Origin: Tethya wilhelma
Taxonomy: Eukaryota > Porifera > Demospongiae > Tethyida > Tethyidae
Direction of reading: 5' to 3'
Length of the DNA: 64,000 bases
Assembly (NCBI GenBank): GCA_964030475.1
Contig: CAXIPT010000002.1
Location: 1,252,519-1,316,518, forward strand
Shown: positions 32,868-42,214 of the stretch, one piece after another
Layout of the letters: every line of letters starts with the position of its first letter
Numbering within the stretch: the stretch's first letter is position 1
Program-made: the position numbers and the translations under genes
The notes under the pieces: model-generated
Database searches by the model: none
What the model was told of the DNA's origin: nothing
The model's input: only the letters and a program-made list of their open reading frames with translations

Positions 32868-33095
32868 GTGGATATCACAAACAAACCGCCCGAAAAGATT
32901 TTGAAATGTAACTGTGGCAAAAAGTCTACCACGAATGGTGTACCTTGCTCTTTCACTCTGGACAAGTACACATGCTGCTGTTCATGTTACAAATCTGAAA
33001 AGGCTTGCAATGAGGCTTGCCGGTGTAAAGGATGCAGTAATCCACATGGAGTAAGACCCAAACGACTCACCAAAAAGATAGCAAAGACTAGATGA
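32868..33095 (+). CDS. CXC (tesmin/TSO1-like) cysteine cluster, likely transposon exon
   Basis: A 75-residue frame carries a tight cysteine array (KCNCGKKSTTNGVPCSF, CCCSCYKSEKACNEACRCK, GCSNPHG) with the C-x-C...C-x-C-x-x-C-x-N-x-x-G pattern of CRC/CXC DNA-binding domains, then a basic tail. The frame has no ATG of its own where the domain starts convincingly, and it may be an exon of the OTU-associated element. A DNA-binding role at element ends is an inference. Confidence 0.5.
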   Translation: MDITNKPPEKILKCNCGKKSTTNGVPCSFTLDKYTCCCSCYKSEKACNEACRCKGCSNPHGVRPKRLTKKIAKTR

Positions 33096-33122
33096 CAACG
33101 TTAGAACTTTGACGAACAACTT

Positions 33123-33386
33123 GTGCCATTGAGGGGAAAATTCACTTCTACATTCATGAAAGAGGTTGGTGAGCCAATAAAACTAGGTTCATTTAGCACA
33201 ATGGAGTACCTAATTGTATGCTGTATAGTTGAGCAAAGTTTCAAAGATGATTTTGGCCCTGAATCTTTGAATGAAGAACACGTATCTGAAGTGTACAAGA
33301 TATATAGTTCAATTGTTAAATGCTGCAGAATCTTAATCTTGAACTATCTGTATATCCACGGTCTCAACAGTATGATCGAGCTCTAA
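33123..33386 (+). CDS. Short hypothetical ORF downstream of the CXC cluster
   Basis: This 87-residue frame (GSFSTMEYLIVCCIVEQSFKD) has no recognised domain and no ATG at its start. It may be the tail of the same element. Confidence is low. Confidence 0.25.
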   Translation: MPLRGKFTSTFMKEVGEPIKLGSFSTMEYLIVCCIVEQSFKDDFGPESLNEEHVSEVYKIYSSIVKCCRILILNYLYIHGLNSMIEL

Positions 33387-33833
33387 TTAAACGTACATTC
33401 TTCAGAAGTGAAGTGACACATCAACAGGAAATGCAATGCTAATTTAAATCTATAATCCATAAAGTGTGTATCCATTATAATCGTGTTTAATTTATCCTAA
33501 ATATTGCCCACTCTCTTGAATTTTTAAATAATTTTCATGTTACTAAACACATTTTTGTATAATCACAACCATGATTATTTAACTGAACTTATGGGCGGTA
33601 TATGTAGCGCTGTAAATAATTGTATGAACAGAAAATTATACTGGGATGATAATGATAACTGATATACTGCATGTTTATATGACATGATTGAGATTAATTA
33701 TAAATATGGTGATGAGTTGGTATGTCATACCTATAAGTGTATACAAGAGTAAGACAACATATAATTATGTGGTTATAATTACATGTTTGCGTTACACACG
33801 GCATAACATAGCTATGTGCATGTATAATAATTC

Positions 33834-33957
33834 CACATCGTTATAAGGCTGCGTATATGACAGTGTATTTGGCCAACAATAATTGCATTCCACAGCAAGT
33901 TCAAAGTTCAATCACAAAGTTCACTGGTCACGTGACCAAATCTGGCCTCAATTTTTG
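33834..33957 (+). repeat. Left ITR of DIRS family 1
   Basis: It begins ccacatcgttataaggctgc, passes tgacagtgtatttggcc and aacaataattgcattccaca, and ends near the ctcaatttttg word. Its inverted partner is 38737-38855. Confidence 0.85.
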
Positions 33958-34108
33958 CTCAAAGTTCGCAAAGCCACATGGTGAACGAGTTTCAAAATCT
34001 GTCATAATCCTCGCGTTCTACAAAAAAGCTAACTAAAATTAAGTGATAGCTAGTCACTGAATACTTTCTGGTGATTATTAAAGCCTTTGCGCCCAGAAAG
34101 AAACAGTC

Positions 34109-35770
34109 ATGGACCTTCCAGGACCTAGTGGATTATCGGCGGGTTACTTCTACCCAGGCCTGTCCGATTCCGAATCCACCACAGACGAAAATCGCAGTCC
34201 AGTTCCGATTCCAACTCCTTTCCAACAGTTTCCGATGGTTCCTCCGTTTCCAATGTATCCGCCCCACATGTATCAATACCCTGGTAAGTATTGTCACATT
34301 AGTGGCTAGACATACTTTATGTATACTTGTCGACATGGGTTGCTCTGTCACTGAAGCGTTGGAGCCCGTGACCAACCCTACTAGAGGTTCAAAGGTTGCT
34401 ACCTACCTCTATATAAAAGAGGTTATGTCACTGAAGTGTTAGAGCCCGTGACCAACCTCATGTTCTATAAGAACAGATAAATTTGTCGACATGGGTTGCC
34501 TTGTCACTGAAGCGTTGGAGCCCGTGACCAACCCTACTAGAGGTTCAAAGGTTGCTACCTACCTCTATGTAAAAGAGGTCTATTTCACTGAAGTGTTAGA
34601 GCCCGTGACCAACCTCATGTTCTATATATAAGAACAGATAAATTTTCTCGACATGGGTTGCCTTGTCACGGAAGCGTTGGAGCATGTGACCAACCCTACT
34701 AGAGGTTCAAAGGTTAGCCCAAGCTACCTACCTCTGTTATAGTCTGTATAAGTCACTGGAGCATTATAACCAGTGAACACAAGCTGTCTCAAGCCGCATG
34801 GTCAATGATAGAGTCTGCTTCATATAAATAATTCAATTCATACAGGCTACCATGCTCCATATGTACCCCCAAGCTATACAAAGCTGGGCAAGAGAAGGAG
34901 CCACTCGGAAGAATTACCCAAAGCAAAGCAGGGTAAATTCGAAGAGAGCTCAGAAGATGAGAATGGCGAAGACTCTACTGTTGACTTTGACTTAGAGGCT
35001 TACTCCCAATCCAAAAGCAGGGACATGCCTGAAGCTATTACAAAGTGGGTTGACACTAGCTGCCTAAAATGAGGGATTCGGAAGGCTATCGCAGAAGAAT
35101 TCCCTAAACCGTCGACACTTAAGACAAAAGTTCCGCAAGCAGATGCGGTACTGGCAGACTTTATGTCCACAGATTTCCCAAAGAGGAATGATGAGCAGTT
35201 GGCTAAAATACAGTCATCTATCATGGCCACCATCTCTCCTGCCTACAACTTATGGGCAGACTGCGAAGACAGTAAACTCGAAGGTGAGAGTTCAGATCGA
35301 GCTGATTCCTGCAGACGTAGTTTTGAAGACCCTAAAAGCTACCATATCTTTAGCTGGTAATGCCTTTAGCTATGTTAGCACCCTGAGGAGAGAAAACATC
35401 ATCAAAGCATTGCCAAAGACCCGTGCAAACCTGGCTAAGATCCTGCAGCAAGTGGCTAAGCAAGACTTAGACCCAGGAACAGAGCTTTTCGGGGAGAAAG
35501 CGATGGATGATGTTTCGAAAAGGGTGAAGACTCTGGAGAGTTTCAGGAAGTCAGCGCAGACAGCTGACCCCAAAAAACAGACCAAACATTTTTTGGGGAA
35601 AGGCCCAGCCACAAAGTACGGGAGTGGGCTGGGCCACCCAAACACATGGCTCCCGTCCCGTCAAGGAACAAGGTACTTCCAGTCCGGCCCAAAGCGCTAT
35701 GGAAACTTCAAGCAAGGGAACAATTCCAAGTTTCAGCAAGACTCTCGGACCAGAAGATCGGAGGATGCCT
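34109..35770 (+). pseudogene. DIRS family 1 gag-like gene, two exons, broken
   Basis: Exon 1 (34109-34283) reads MDLPGPSGLSAGYFYPG and ends in a Pro/Met-rich stretch before a gtaagt donor. Exon 2 starts after tcatacag at 34846 with a matching phase, giving GYHAPYVPPSYTK, a basic then acidic region. An in-frame TGA occurs at 35070-35072, and a frameshift follows near 35250. The later frame carries ISLAGNAFSYVSTLRRENI and KALPKTRANLAKIL, aligned with the family 2 gag. The tail overlaps the RT ORF. It is inferred to be the structural nucleic-acid-binding protein. Confidence 0.7.
34331..34790 (+). repeat. Tandem repeats filling the gag intron of DIRS family 1
   Basis: Units starting gacatgggttgc and containing gaagcgttggagcccgtgac and ctactagaggttcaaaggtt recur about three times with a period near 157-162 bases, each with an internal half-repeat. 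They occupy the same intron position as the unrelated 46-base repeats of family 2. Confidence 0.85.
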
Positions 35771-37286
35771 AACTCTCTTTTACAATGCCTGGAAAGAATT
35801 AAGACCTGGAAATTGGATAGACACTGTAATCTCAAAGGGATACAGCCTAGAATTCAAGAGAACACCACCACACAGGCTACACTGCCAGACTTCATACCTA
35901 TCACGGGAGCAGACGGAAGTGATGGACGAAGAGATCAAAGAACTTCTGACAAAGGAAGTTATCGAATCCTGCGAGGGGACGTCGGGATACTTCAGTCCAA
36001 TTTTCGTCATCCCCAAGAAGGGAGGAGGTTGGCGCCCCATTATCAATTTGAGAGATTTGAACAGCCACCTCCTTATCTCCCACTTCAAGATGGAGAGCAT
36101 CTTTTCTCTGAGAGATATCATGAAACCGGGAGATTTTATGGGAAAGATAGATCTCAAGGATGCCTACTTCAGTGTGAAGGTCCATCCCTCGCACAGGAAG
36201 TACCTGAGATTCAAACGGAAGAAGAAGTGCTACCAGTACAAAGCACTGCCGTTTGGACTAGCCACTACTCCAAGAGTATTTTCCAAGGTCATGAGGGAGG
36301 CAGTATGTCACTTAAGAAGGAAGGGGATTCGTCTAGTTCAGTATCTAGATGATATTTTGATCCTAGCAGATTCCAAATTGTTGCTCCGACAACACATTAC
36401 GGAGACAACAAAGTGGCTGGAAAGGCTAGGGTTCGTGCTAAGTCAAAAGAAATGCATTTTCGATCCCCAGACCAGGATAGAATTCTTAGGATTCGTTGTG
36501 GACTCGAAAACAATGAAGATCTACTTGCCACACTCGAAAGTGAGACATATCATCAAAGAGGCAAAGGAAGATCTCTCCTGGTGGATCAACCACCTCCCAG
36601 ACCACAACGGGAAGAGCTTGATGCCCCCAGAGTCAGATGTAGTAATGGAGACGGATGCCTCGAAGAGAGGATGGGGGGCATTCTTCCATGGTCAGAGAAC
36701 AGGGGGACCGTGGAGAAACCTGGAAGCCAGAGCTCACATCAACATTCTAGAGCTCAAAGCAGCATTTCTAGCCTTGCAAACCTTCCTGAGAGACAAGAGA
36801 AACATGCAGGTGACGATCAGAATGGACAATCGGACAGCCATTGCATACATCAACAGGAAAGGAGGAACTCACTTCAAAGAGCTGTCGGATCTCTCTCTGT
36901 CCCTGTGGAACTGGTGCATGGACAACAAGATTCAGAGAGAAAAGGTTCAGCGAGCAATGATGATTGCTCCAGCTTGGTCCAATCAGGTTTGGTTTCCCCT
37001 CCTCCTGGAGATGTCGATAGCCCATCCAATGTATCTACCACAGTCGAGAATGCTCCTAACGAACCCGTGGGGAGAAAGTCACCCCCTCCTTCACCAGAAC
37101 CATCTTTATGTGACCGCTTGGCTTGTGTCAGGCAATCCCTCCAAAAGCAAGGAATGTCTAGCCAGGCAGCAGACATTATCTGCGCCTCCAAGAGAGGAAG
37201 TACAGGAAAGTCCTATTCCTCTGCCTGGAGGAAGTGGAGCAATTGGTGTGAGCAAAGGAATACAGATCCGATTTCTTCGTCTGTAG
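35646..37286 (+). CDS. DIRS family 1 reverse transcriptase-RNase H, internally deleted but open
   Basis: The frame is open for 546 codons. RT motifs occur in order: GGWRPIINLRDLN, GKIDLKDAYFSVKV, LPFGLATTPRVFSK, QYLDDILILAD and RIEFLGFVVDS. The frame goes directly from IIKEAKE to DLSWWINHL, skipping roughly 55 residues present in the family 2 copy. The RNase H part is present (METDASKRGWGAFF, INILELKAAFLALQ, IRMDNRTAIAYINRKGGT). It then jumps from QREKVQR to AMMIAPAWSNQVW, skipping the DLFA/DAFSQ region of about 100 residues. The last part overlaps the recombinase ORF in another frame. The product copies element RNA in DIRS replication; with these deletions this copy is probably non-autonomous. 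Confidence 0.82.
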   Translation: MAPVPSRNKVLPVRPKALWKLQAREQFQVSARLSDQKIGGCLTLFYNAWKELRPGNWIDTVISKGYSLEFKRTPPHRLHCQTSYLSREQTEVMDEEIKELLTKEVIESCEGTSGYFSPIFVIPKKGGGWRPIINLRDLNSHLLISHFKMESIFSLRDIMKPGDFMGKIDLKDAYFSVKVHPSHRKYLRFKRKKKCYQYKALPFGLATTPRVFSKVMREAVCHLRRKGIRLVQYLDDILILADSKLLLRQHITETTKWLERLGFVLSQKKCIFDPQTRIEFLGFVVDSKTMKIYLPHSKVRHIIKEAKEDLSWWINHLPDHNGKSLMPPESDVVMETDASKRGWGAFFHGQRTGGPWRNLEARAHINILELKAAFLALQTFLRDKRNMQVTIRMDNRTAIAYINRKGGTHFKELSDLSLSLWNWCMDNKIQREKVQRAMMIAPAWSNQVWFPLLLEMSIAHPMYLPQSRMLLTNPWGESHPLLHQNHLYVTAWLVSGNPSKSKECLARQQTLSAPPREEVQESPIPLPGGSGAIGVSKGIQIRFLRL

Positions 37287-38029
37287 CGAACATTGCTGAG
37301 TTCCTCACAAGTGAGTTTAACACGGGAAAACAGTACTCCCCCATAAACTCGTACAGGTCTGCATTTTCTAGCACTCATGTGTACATTGATGGTGCTCCAA
37401 TTGGTGCACACCCTACTATTAGACAGCTGCTCCAAGGAATGTTTAATTCCAGACCCCCTGCTGCCAAATATTTTACCATCTGGAATGTAGAACAAGTGCT
37501 AAGTTTTATAAAGAAACTAGGTGAGACAGAGAAGCTGTCACTCAAACTGGTCTCCCTGAAGTCAGTTATGCTCTTGGCTCTTGCGAATGCAGATCGAGCT
37601 TCAGACCTTCACTTGTTGCAGACTTCATTCATGCAGTTTAAACCAAATGGAGTAAACTTCATCGTGTCGGCTCTGTCCAAAACGAGACGTTCTGGACCTC
37701 CTAGGGAAGTATTTTACCCTCATTTTGATACAACCACTACCTTGTGCCCAGTTAGGTGTCTAGAAGCTTACTTGAAGGCTACAGAGGGTATTCGGAGTCC
37801 CAAAGAGACTAGACTATTCATTTCTTTCAGGAAACCTCATCTCTCGGTTAGTACCACATCCATCAGCAGATGGCTTAAAGAGATGCTGAAGATGGCAGGT
37901 GTTAATTCATCCTGCACTGCACATTCCACTCGCGCAGCTTCGGCCTCTGCTGCAAAACAGAGAGGGGTTTCGGTTGGAGACATTATGAGAGCAGGGAACT
38001 GGTCGAGAGACGTTCCAACGATTCTATAA
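37040..38029 (+). CDS. DIRS family 1 tyrosine recombinase, frame lost just before the catalytic Tyr
   Basis: The recombinase frame is open from about 36413, but its recognisable part begins near 37150 (MSSQAADIICASKRGSTGKS). Visible features are a SAM-like N-terminal domain (SSAWRKWSNWCEQRN), LALANADRASDL with the first Arg, LSKTRRSGPP, the HSTRAASASAA box (His and second Arg) and GNWS (third His/Trp position). Immediately after GNWSR the frame changes because about five bases are missing relative to family 2. The conserved Phe-Tyr codons are then read out of frame and TAA ends the ORF at 38029. The enzyme would integrate circular element DNA by strand exchange; this copy should lack the nucleophilic Tyr. 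Confidence 0.82.
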   Translation, partial: TVENAPNEPVGRKSPPPSPEPSLCDRLACVRQSLQKQGMSSQAADIICASKRGSTGKSYSSAWRKWSNWCEQRNTDPISSSVANIAEFLTSEFNTGKQYSPINSYRSAFSSTHVYIDGAPIGAHPTIRQLLQGMFNSRPPAAKYFTIWNVEQVLSFIKKLGETEKLSLKLVSLKSVMLLALANADRASDLHLLQTSFMQFKPNGVNFIVSALSKTRRSGPPREVFYPHFDTTTTLCPVRCLEAYLKATEGIRSPKETRLFISFRKPHLSVSTTSISRWLKEMLKMAGVNSSCTAHSTRAASASAAKQRGVSVGDIMRAGNWSRDVPTIL

Positions 38030-38130
38030 CAAGACTGTCTCTAATGATACCAATTATGTTAATTTGGGTTCAACAAAGAGAAACAAGTAAGTCAAATTTT
38101 CTTAAGAGCTTTGAACCATACACTGTCATA

Positions 38131-38476
38131 TACGCAGCCTTATAACAATGTGGAATTAAAGATCTTACTAGCATCTGAAAGATGTGCTGTATGATCAGAA
38201 TTCCATTAGTTATAAGGCAAGTATATGACAGTGTATTTCCCACCCAAGAGAATTTGACCTTCCAAGAGAAGGTCCCAAAGATTAATTCCCATCCCTCATA
38301 ATATACGCAGCCTTATAACAATGTGGAATTAAAGATCTTACTAGCATCTGAAAGATGTGCTGTATGATCAGAATTCCATTAGTTATAAGGCAAGTATATG
38401 ACAGTGTATTTCCCACCCAAGAGAATTTGACCTACCAAGAGAAGGTCCCAAAGATTGATTCCCATCCCTCATTGTC
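38131..38476. repeat. Tandemly duplicated internal complementary region (2 x 173 bases)
   Basis: Both units contain tacgcagccttataacaatg, the block aaagatcttactagcatctg and ttataaggcaagtatatgac. They combine the reverse complements of the left and right outer ends of the element. The second unit differs from the first at only a few bases. Confidence 0.88.
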
Positions 38477-38736
38477 TCATTCTCATAATTTTTCAGGAGT
38501 AGTGCTCTCAAGACTCCTTCTTGCAAGTTGAGAATCGTTTGTGCATACGTACTCCTCAGAATCTACATATATATAGTGCTGTATGAAAATGCCACTTTCG
38601 TATACATTGTAGTATTTTATTGGTTCCTTTGAGTTTCGTGATCTATTATAATTGATTAAAATCAACATCATAATATCCGTGATAATAGTTATAGGGTAAG
38701 CATGCAATCTTGTTCATTGTGTTAACAAATTTTCGT

Positions 38737-38909
38737 CAAAAATTGAGACCAGATTTGGTCACGTGACCAGTGAACTTTGTGATTGAACTTTGAACTTGCT
38801 GTGGAATGCAATTATTGTTGGCCAAATACACTGTCATATACTTGCCCTATAACTAATGGAATTCTGATCATACAGCACATCTTTCAGATGCTAGTAAGAT
38901 CTTTAATTC
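38737..38909 (+). repeat. Right ITR and outer end of DIRS family 1
   Basis: It starts caaaaattgagaccagattt, is inverted to the left ITR up to about 38855, and continues with a unique outer segment (ggaattctgatcatacagca to ctttaattc) that is also present in the internal complementary region. Confidence 0.85.
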
Positions 38910-40183
38910 TATGTCATGGTGTTAATATGTAATAACAATAGTAATTCTACTTAGCCTCATCAATACCACGTTCCGAAGTAGCGCCTAGTTTCACGATTTC
39001 AATTGTTTGTCGCTGCCTGCATTTGTATTGGCGGATTCATAGGGGGAATCTTTCAAAAGGCATTGGTATTGAGATTCAGTGATATGTGGATCTCTCTTCG
39101 TGAAATTCGCCACATACAAATTCCAATTCTCTTCCCCTGTAAAGTCACAAACTTTCTCCCTGTTCTTCTCCTCAGGAAGAGGTTTAAAAAAAACTTTCTC
39201 GTTGGTTCACCTCAACAAACGCTCCAGCACCCGCTTTTTCCAATGTCTTCATTTTCTCAATGATGTTCTCAACTTTTGGTCTGTATCTCGTGGTCATATT
39301 CTTGATTACACTTCTTGTAGTGCAAAATGGACCCAGAGTGTCGTGGACTCCAGTGTGAGTTGCTGTGTAGACCCATGACTTTTTTCTACACAGGATGCTC
39401 TAGTCACACCCTATTCAAAAAAGTATTATTATTAAAAGTGATAATAACTAATAGTTCAGTGCATGAGTAACTGTGCAGCTAGTACATAGTTGCATGGATG
39501 ACTGGAGACTCGTCGATTATACTGGATTATATAGCCTCGTACCCAGGCTCTCTCCTGAGTGAAAGGTCAAAGGGGAGAGCCTGGGTACAAGGCTATCCTT
39601 ATACTGTATACTGCTTCATGTTCTCGGATAGCAAACTTAATGTTGCACATGAATATTGATGGGTGAGTACTGAGTAGATAACTGACCATGTGACTATGTG
39701 TATAGGATATAGAGGTGTGAAACGCATTGCATATTCTGCACCTGTATACAGCCAATCTTACTGATTCGTATGCCATCCGTTGACATCAGTAATACTCCGT
39801 CAAACTTTGTGCCATCTTGGCTATACTTTTCGGTATATATTCTGGAATTGCTAGCTCAGTGGTACTCTCAGAGTGGGGTGTTGCTTCTTCTGATGATTCT
39901 TCATCATCAGCTGTATCATCTTGATTCAACAAACACCTCTCCATCACATAATAGAACACATGTAGAACTCTACTTATAGTCTATAATTATTTAAACAGAT
40001 TGTTAACCTTCATGATATATTATAAACAGTGAAAGGAATTACACAGAAAAAGTAACTACGCAAATGATGATGTATGCACACACACATGGCTGACAGTAAT
40101 CTTTACTATAAATATTGAAGGCACTGATGGTACACACACATCAGCACACTCCACTAGCTAGTGCACTTATATTATGCATAGGC
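38910..40183. other. Intergenic region with a hairpin
   Basis: I see no gene. At about 39536-39595 cctcgtacccaggctctctc faces gagagcctgggtacaaggct as a near-perfect foldback. A related word (cctcatacccaggc) is near 6841. Confidence 0.5.
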
Positions 40184-41287
40184 TATTCCCAGTACGGTAG
40201 TACTGGGTACACAGGAATGGCACGGATGGCCCATTAGCGCAATACAAATATTCACGCGAATAACTCTGCAAAAACTGAGCGCTTAGCACTAAAAGGCTTC
40301 TAAAGCTACTATTTAGCTCTTTCTCTTTCTAATGAGCCCAAAAACATGGCCTAAAAACATCGCTAAAGTAACAAACACAAACATGCCAAACTCTCCATCT
40401 TCTTCTTATTCTTATTCTTCTTCTTCTTCTTCTTTTTCTATCTTAGCTCGACTTTTCTCAGAGACTATCCACTTTTAGAAGCTGATTCTTGAACGAATGA
40501 ACTTGGTTTCTTCTGGTACAGTCGCTTTTGCCATCGGTTTTTAGCGCCTCTCATTGAGTAGCTAGATACAAGGCGAGAAGCGCCTCCTCCATATGGCCGC
40601 CATTAATTTCTACACTCATGCATAATTCATTAGCTTCTAGAACATTCGAATTGACAACCCTTTCCACACATAAAAGTGTGCGTTATTTGGAATTAAATGC
40701 ACTGAAGTTGCCTGGAACTATTTTGTGATACCTGGTTGCTCTTCTTAAGAGATGAATCAGGACTTTGATTATCTTAACATATAGAAAGACAAGTAAATCT
40801 TATGATACAGCTCCTGCCTCCAAATGACTGAGATGTGTGTTTCACTTCAGTATCTAGCAGGCTACACACTTTGAACTTGTGACCGTCTTCAAGTACCAGC
40901 TCAGCCGCTGGCTCAGTGAGTCTGGCTTGCCAGACTACTAGCTCAGTAGCTAGCTACACACACCAACTCAAATGTATAAATTTGTAGAAATATGGAAAAA
41001 TGAGAACAAACAAGTAAAAAAAAAAACATTGGAAATGTAATGAGACACAGGAATGGCAAAATCGTAAAAAAAAAGCAAACAAGATGGAATGGCTGTTAGA
41101 GTGTGTAAGGAATTCTTCCTGTGGGCAAAATGAGAGACTCAATAAGGAGATTGTTAAATGCAGCCCATACAGGAAAAATTCCTTACACACTCTAACAGCC
41201 ATTCCATCTTTGCGTTCTTTTTACGATTTTGCCATTCCTGTGTCTCATTACATTTCCAATGGTTTTTTTTTACTTGTCATATACAGG
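40184..41287. repeat. Composite repeat C, copy 1 (full)
   Basis: It starts tattcccagtacggtagtac, a palindromic end, followed by gaatggcacggatggcccat, a ttc-rich microsatellite (about 40400-40437) and aggcgagaagcgcctcctcc. Further words are tggccgccattaatttctac and acagctcctgcctccaaatg. It ends in the family H hairpin (about 41015-41275). Other copies are at 43279-44277 (reversed), 52943-54037, 55650-56035 (partial) and 61371-62415. Confidence 0.85.
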
Positions 41288-42207
41288 ACTCTAAATGGAA
41301 GAAGGAAGTAAGTGCACATATATGGAGCAAGTTAGCCTCATAATTAATTATAATCGGCTGTGATGAATTCAGCAGCAAGTTACCGTGAAAGGCGGGCTAC
41401 CCAGCTCAGTGGCTATGCAGCTAATCAAAGCAAGCCAGACTGAAAATCTGGACTTGCCAATACATCTGTATGCTTACATAAAGTACAGGCCAACCAGGGG
41501 GCGGATGCAGGAATTTAGAAAAGGTAGTTTGAATTATGCGTGCAGGAAATTTTGGTTAGCCACGCCCACTTTCCATAAACCACGCCTATTTTACGTGCTG
41601 AGCCCCACCCACTTCCAGTTGTGTGGACTTTGTACTTACCTGCACGAGCACGAGTAGCGCTAACTCACTGATTTTCAGCCGTATTGTGCCAGAATCTTTT
41701 GTTTTGGCCTATCTACTGGCTCAAATAGTAAGTATTATACTTATGAGCATCCATCAGTTGATCTTCTACTGTTTCTTGTAAAAAAATTTTTTGATGAGGT
41801 GGCCAAAAAGGGGGGTTCGTCCGAACCAAACTGGATCCGCCACTGCCAACCTCTGTCTGTCACTGACCAACAGCATAATGCTGTGACTGAACATCACAGA
41901 ATTTAACATGAACTCTAGATAATGCACATTCATTACAATAGGCATGACCTCGAAGATAAGCACTCAAAAAAAGGAAAGAAGCCTCAAATCTCATCAACCA
42001 TGCACCAGTGTTTTTTATCAATCTGATATATGAACCTTAAGTGGCATAAATTGTCGCTAGAATTGCCTTTCTGGACATTTCGATTGGTCAGACAGACAGG
42101 CAAAACAACAGTAATACAATTTTCAAACATACCGGACCATAGTTCTTTTGTCCTTGGACATGTTTACATACGTACCGACCGCACCACTCTCCCACTGAGA
42201 ATTCATT
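41288..42207. other. Intergenic region with a TIR element
   Basis: No gene is recognised. A non-autonomous element with gggcggatgcagg / tggatccgccactg ends lies at 41495-41845. Confidence 0.5.
41495..41845. repeat. Non-autonomous element with cagggggcggat-type TIRs
   Basis: The left end cagggggcggatgcagg pairs imperfectly with the right end ctggatccgccactg. The flanking ccaac occurs on both sides, a possible 5-base target duplication like that of the element at 13411. It has no transposase. Confidence 0.6.
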
Positions 42208-42214
42208 ATTGCAA

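Larger units (their letters stand above)
33829..38909 (+). mobile_element. DIRS family 1 retrotransposon, full-length with ITRs and duplicated ICR
   Basis: The left ITR (33834-33957) and right ITR (38737-38855 plus the terminal part to 38909) are inverted copies (aagttcactggtcacgtgac / gtcacgtgaccagtgaactt). The internal complementary region at 38120-38245 joins the reverse complements of the two outer ends exactly as expected for a DIRS circle junction, and it is duplicated in tandem with a 173-base period (38131-38303 and 38304-38476). Gag, RT/RNase H and tyrosine recombinase lie between, in order. Both outer ends carry aattc and no target duplication, as expected for recombinase-mediated insertion. 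Length is about 5.08 kb. Confidence 0.88.

Noticed and set aside
38131..38476. CRISPR-like array because of regularly repeated blocks
   Set aside because: Only two 173-base units, explained as the DIRS internal complementary region; the genome is eukaryotic.
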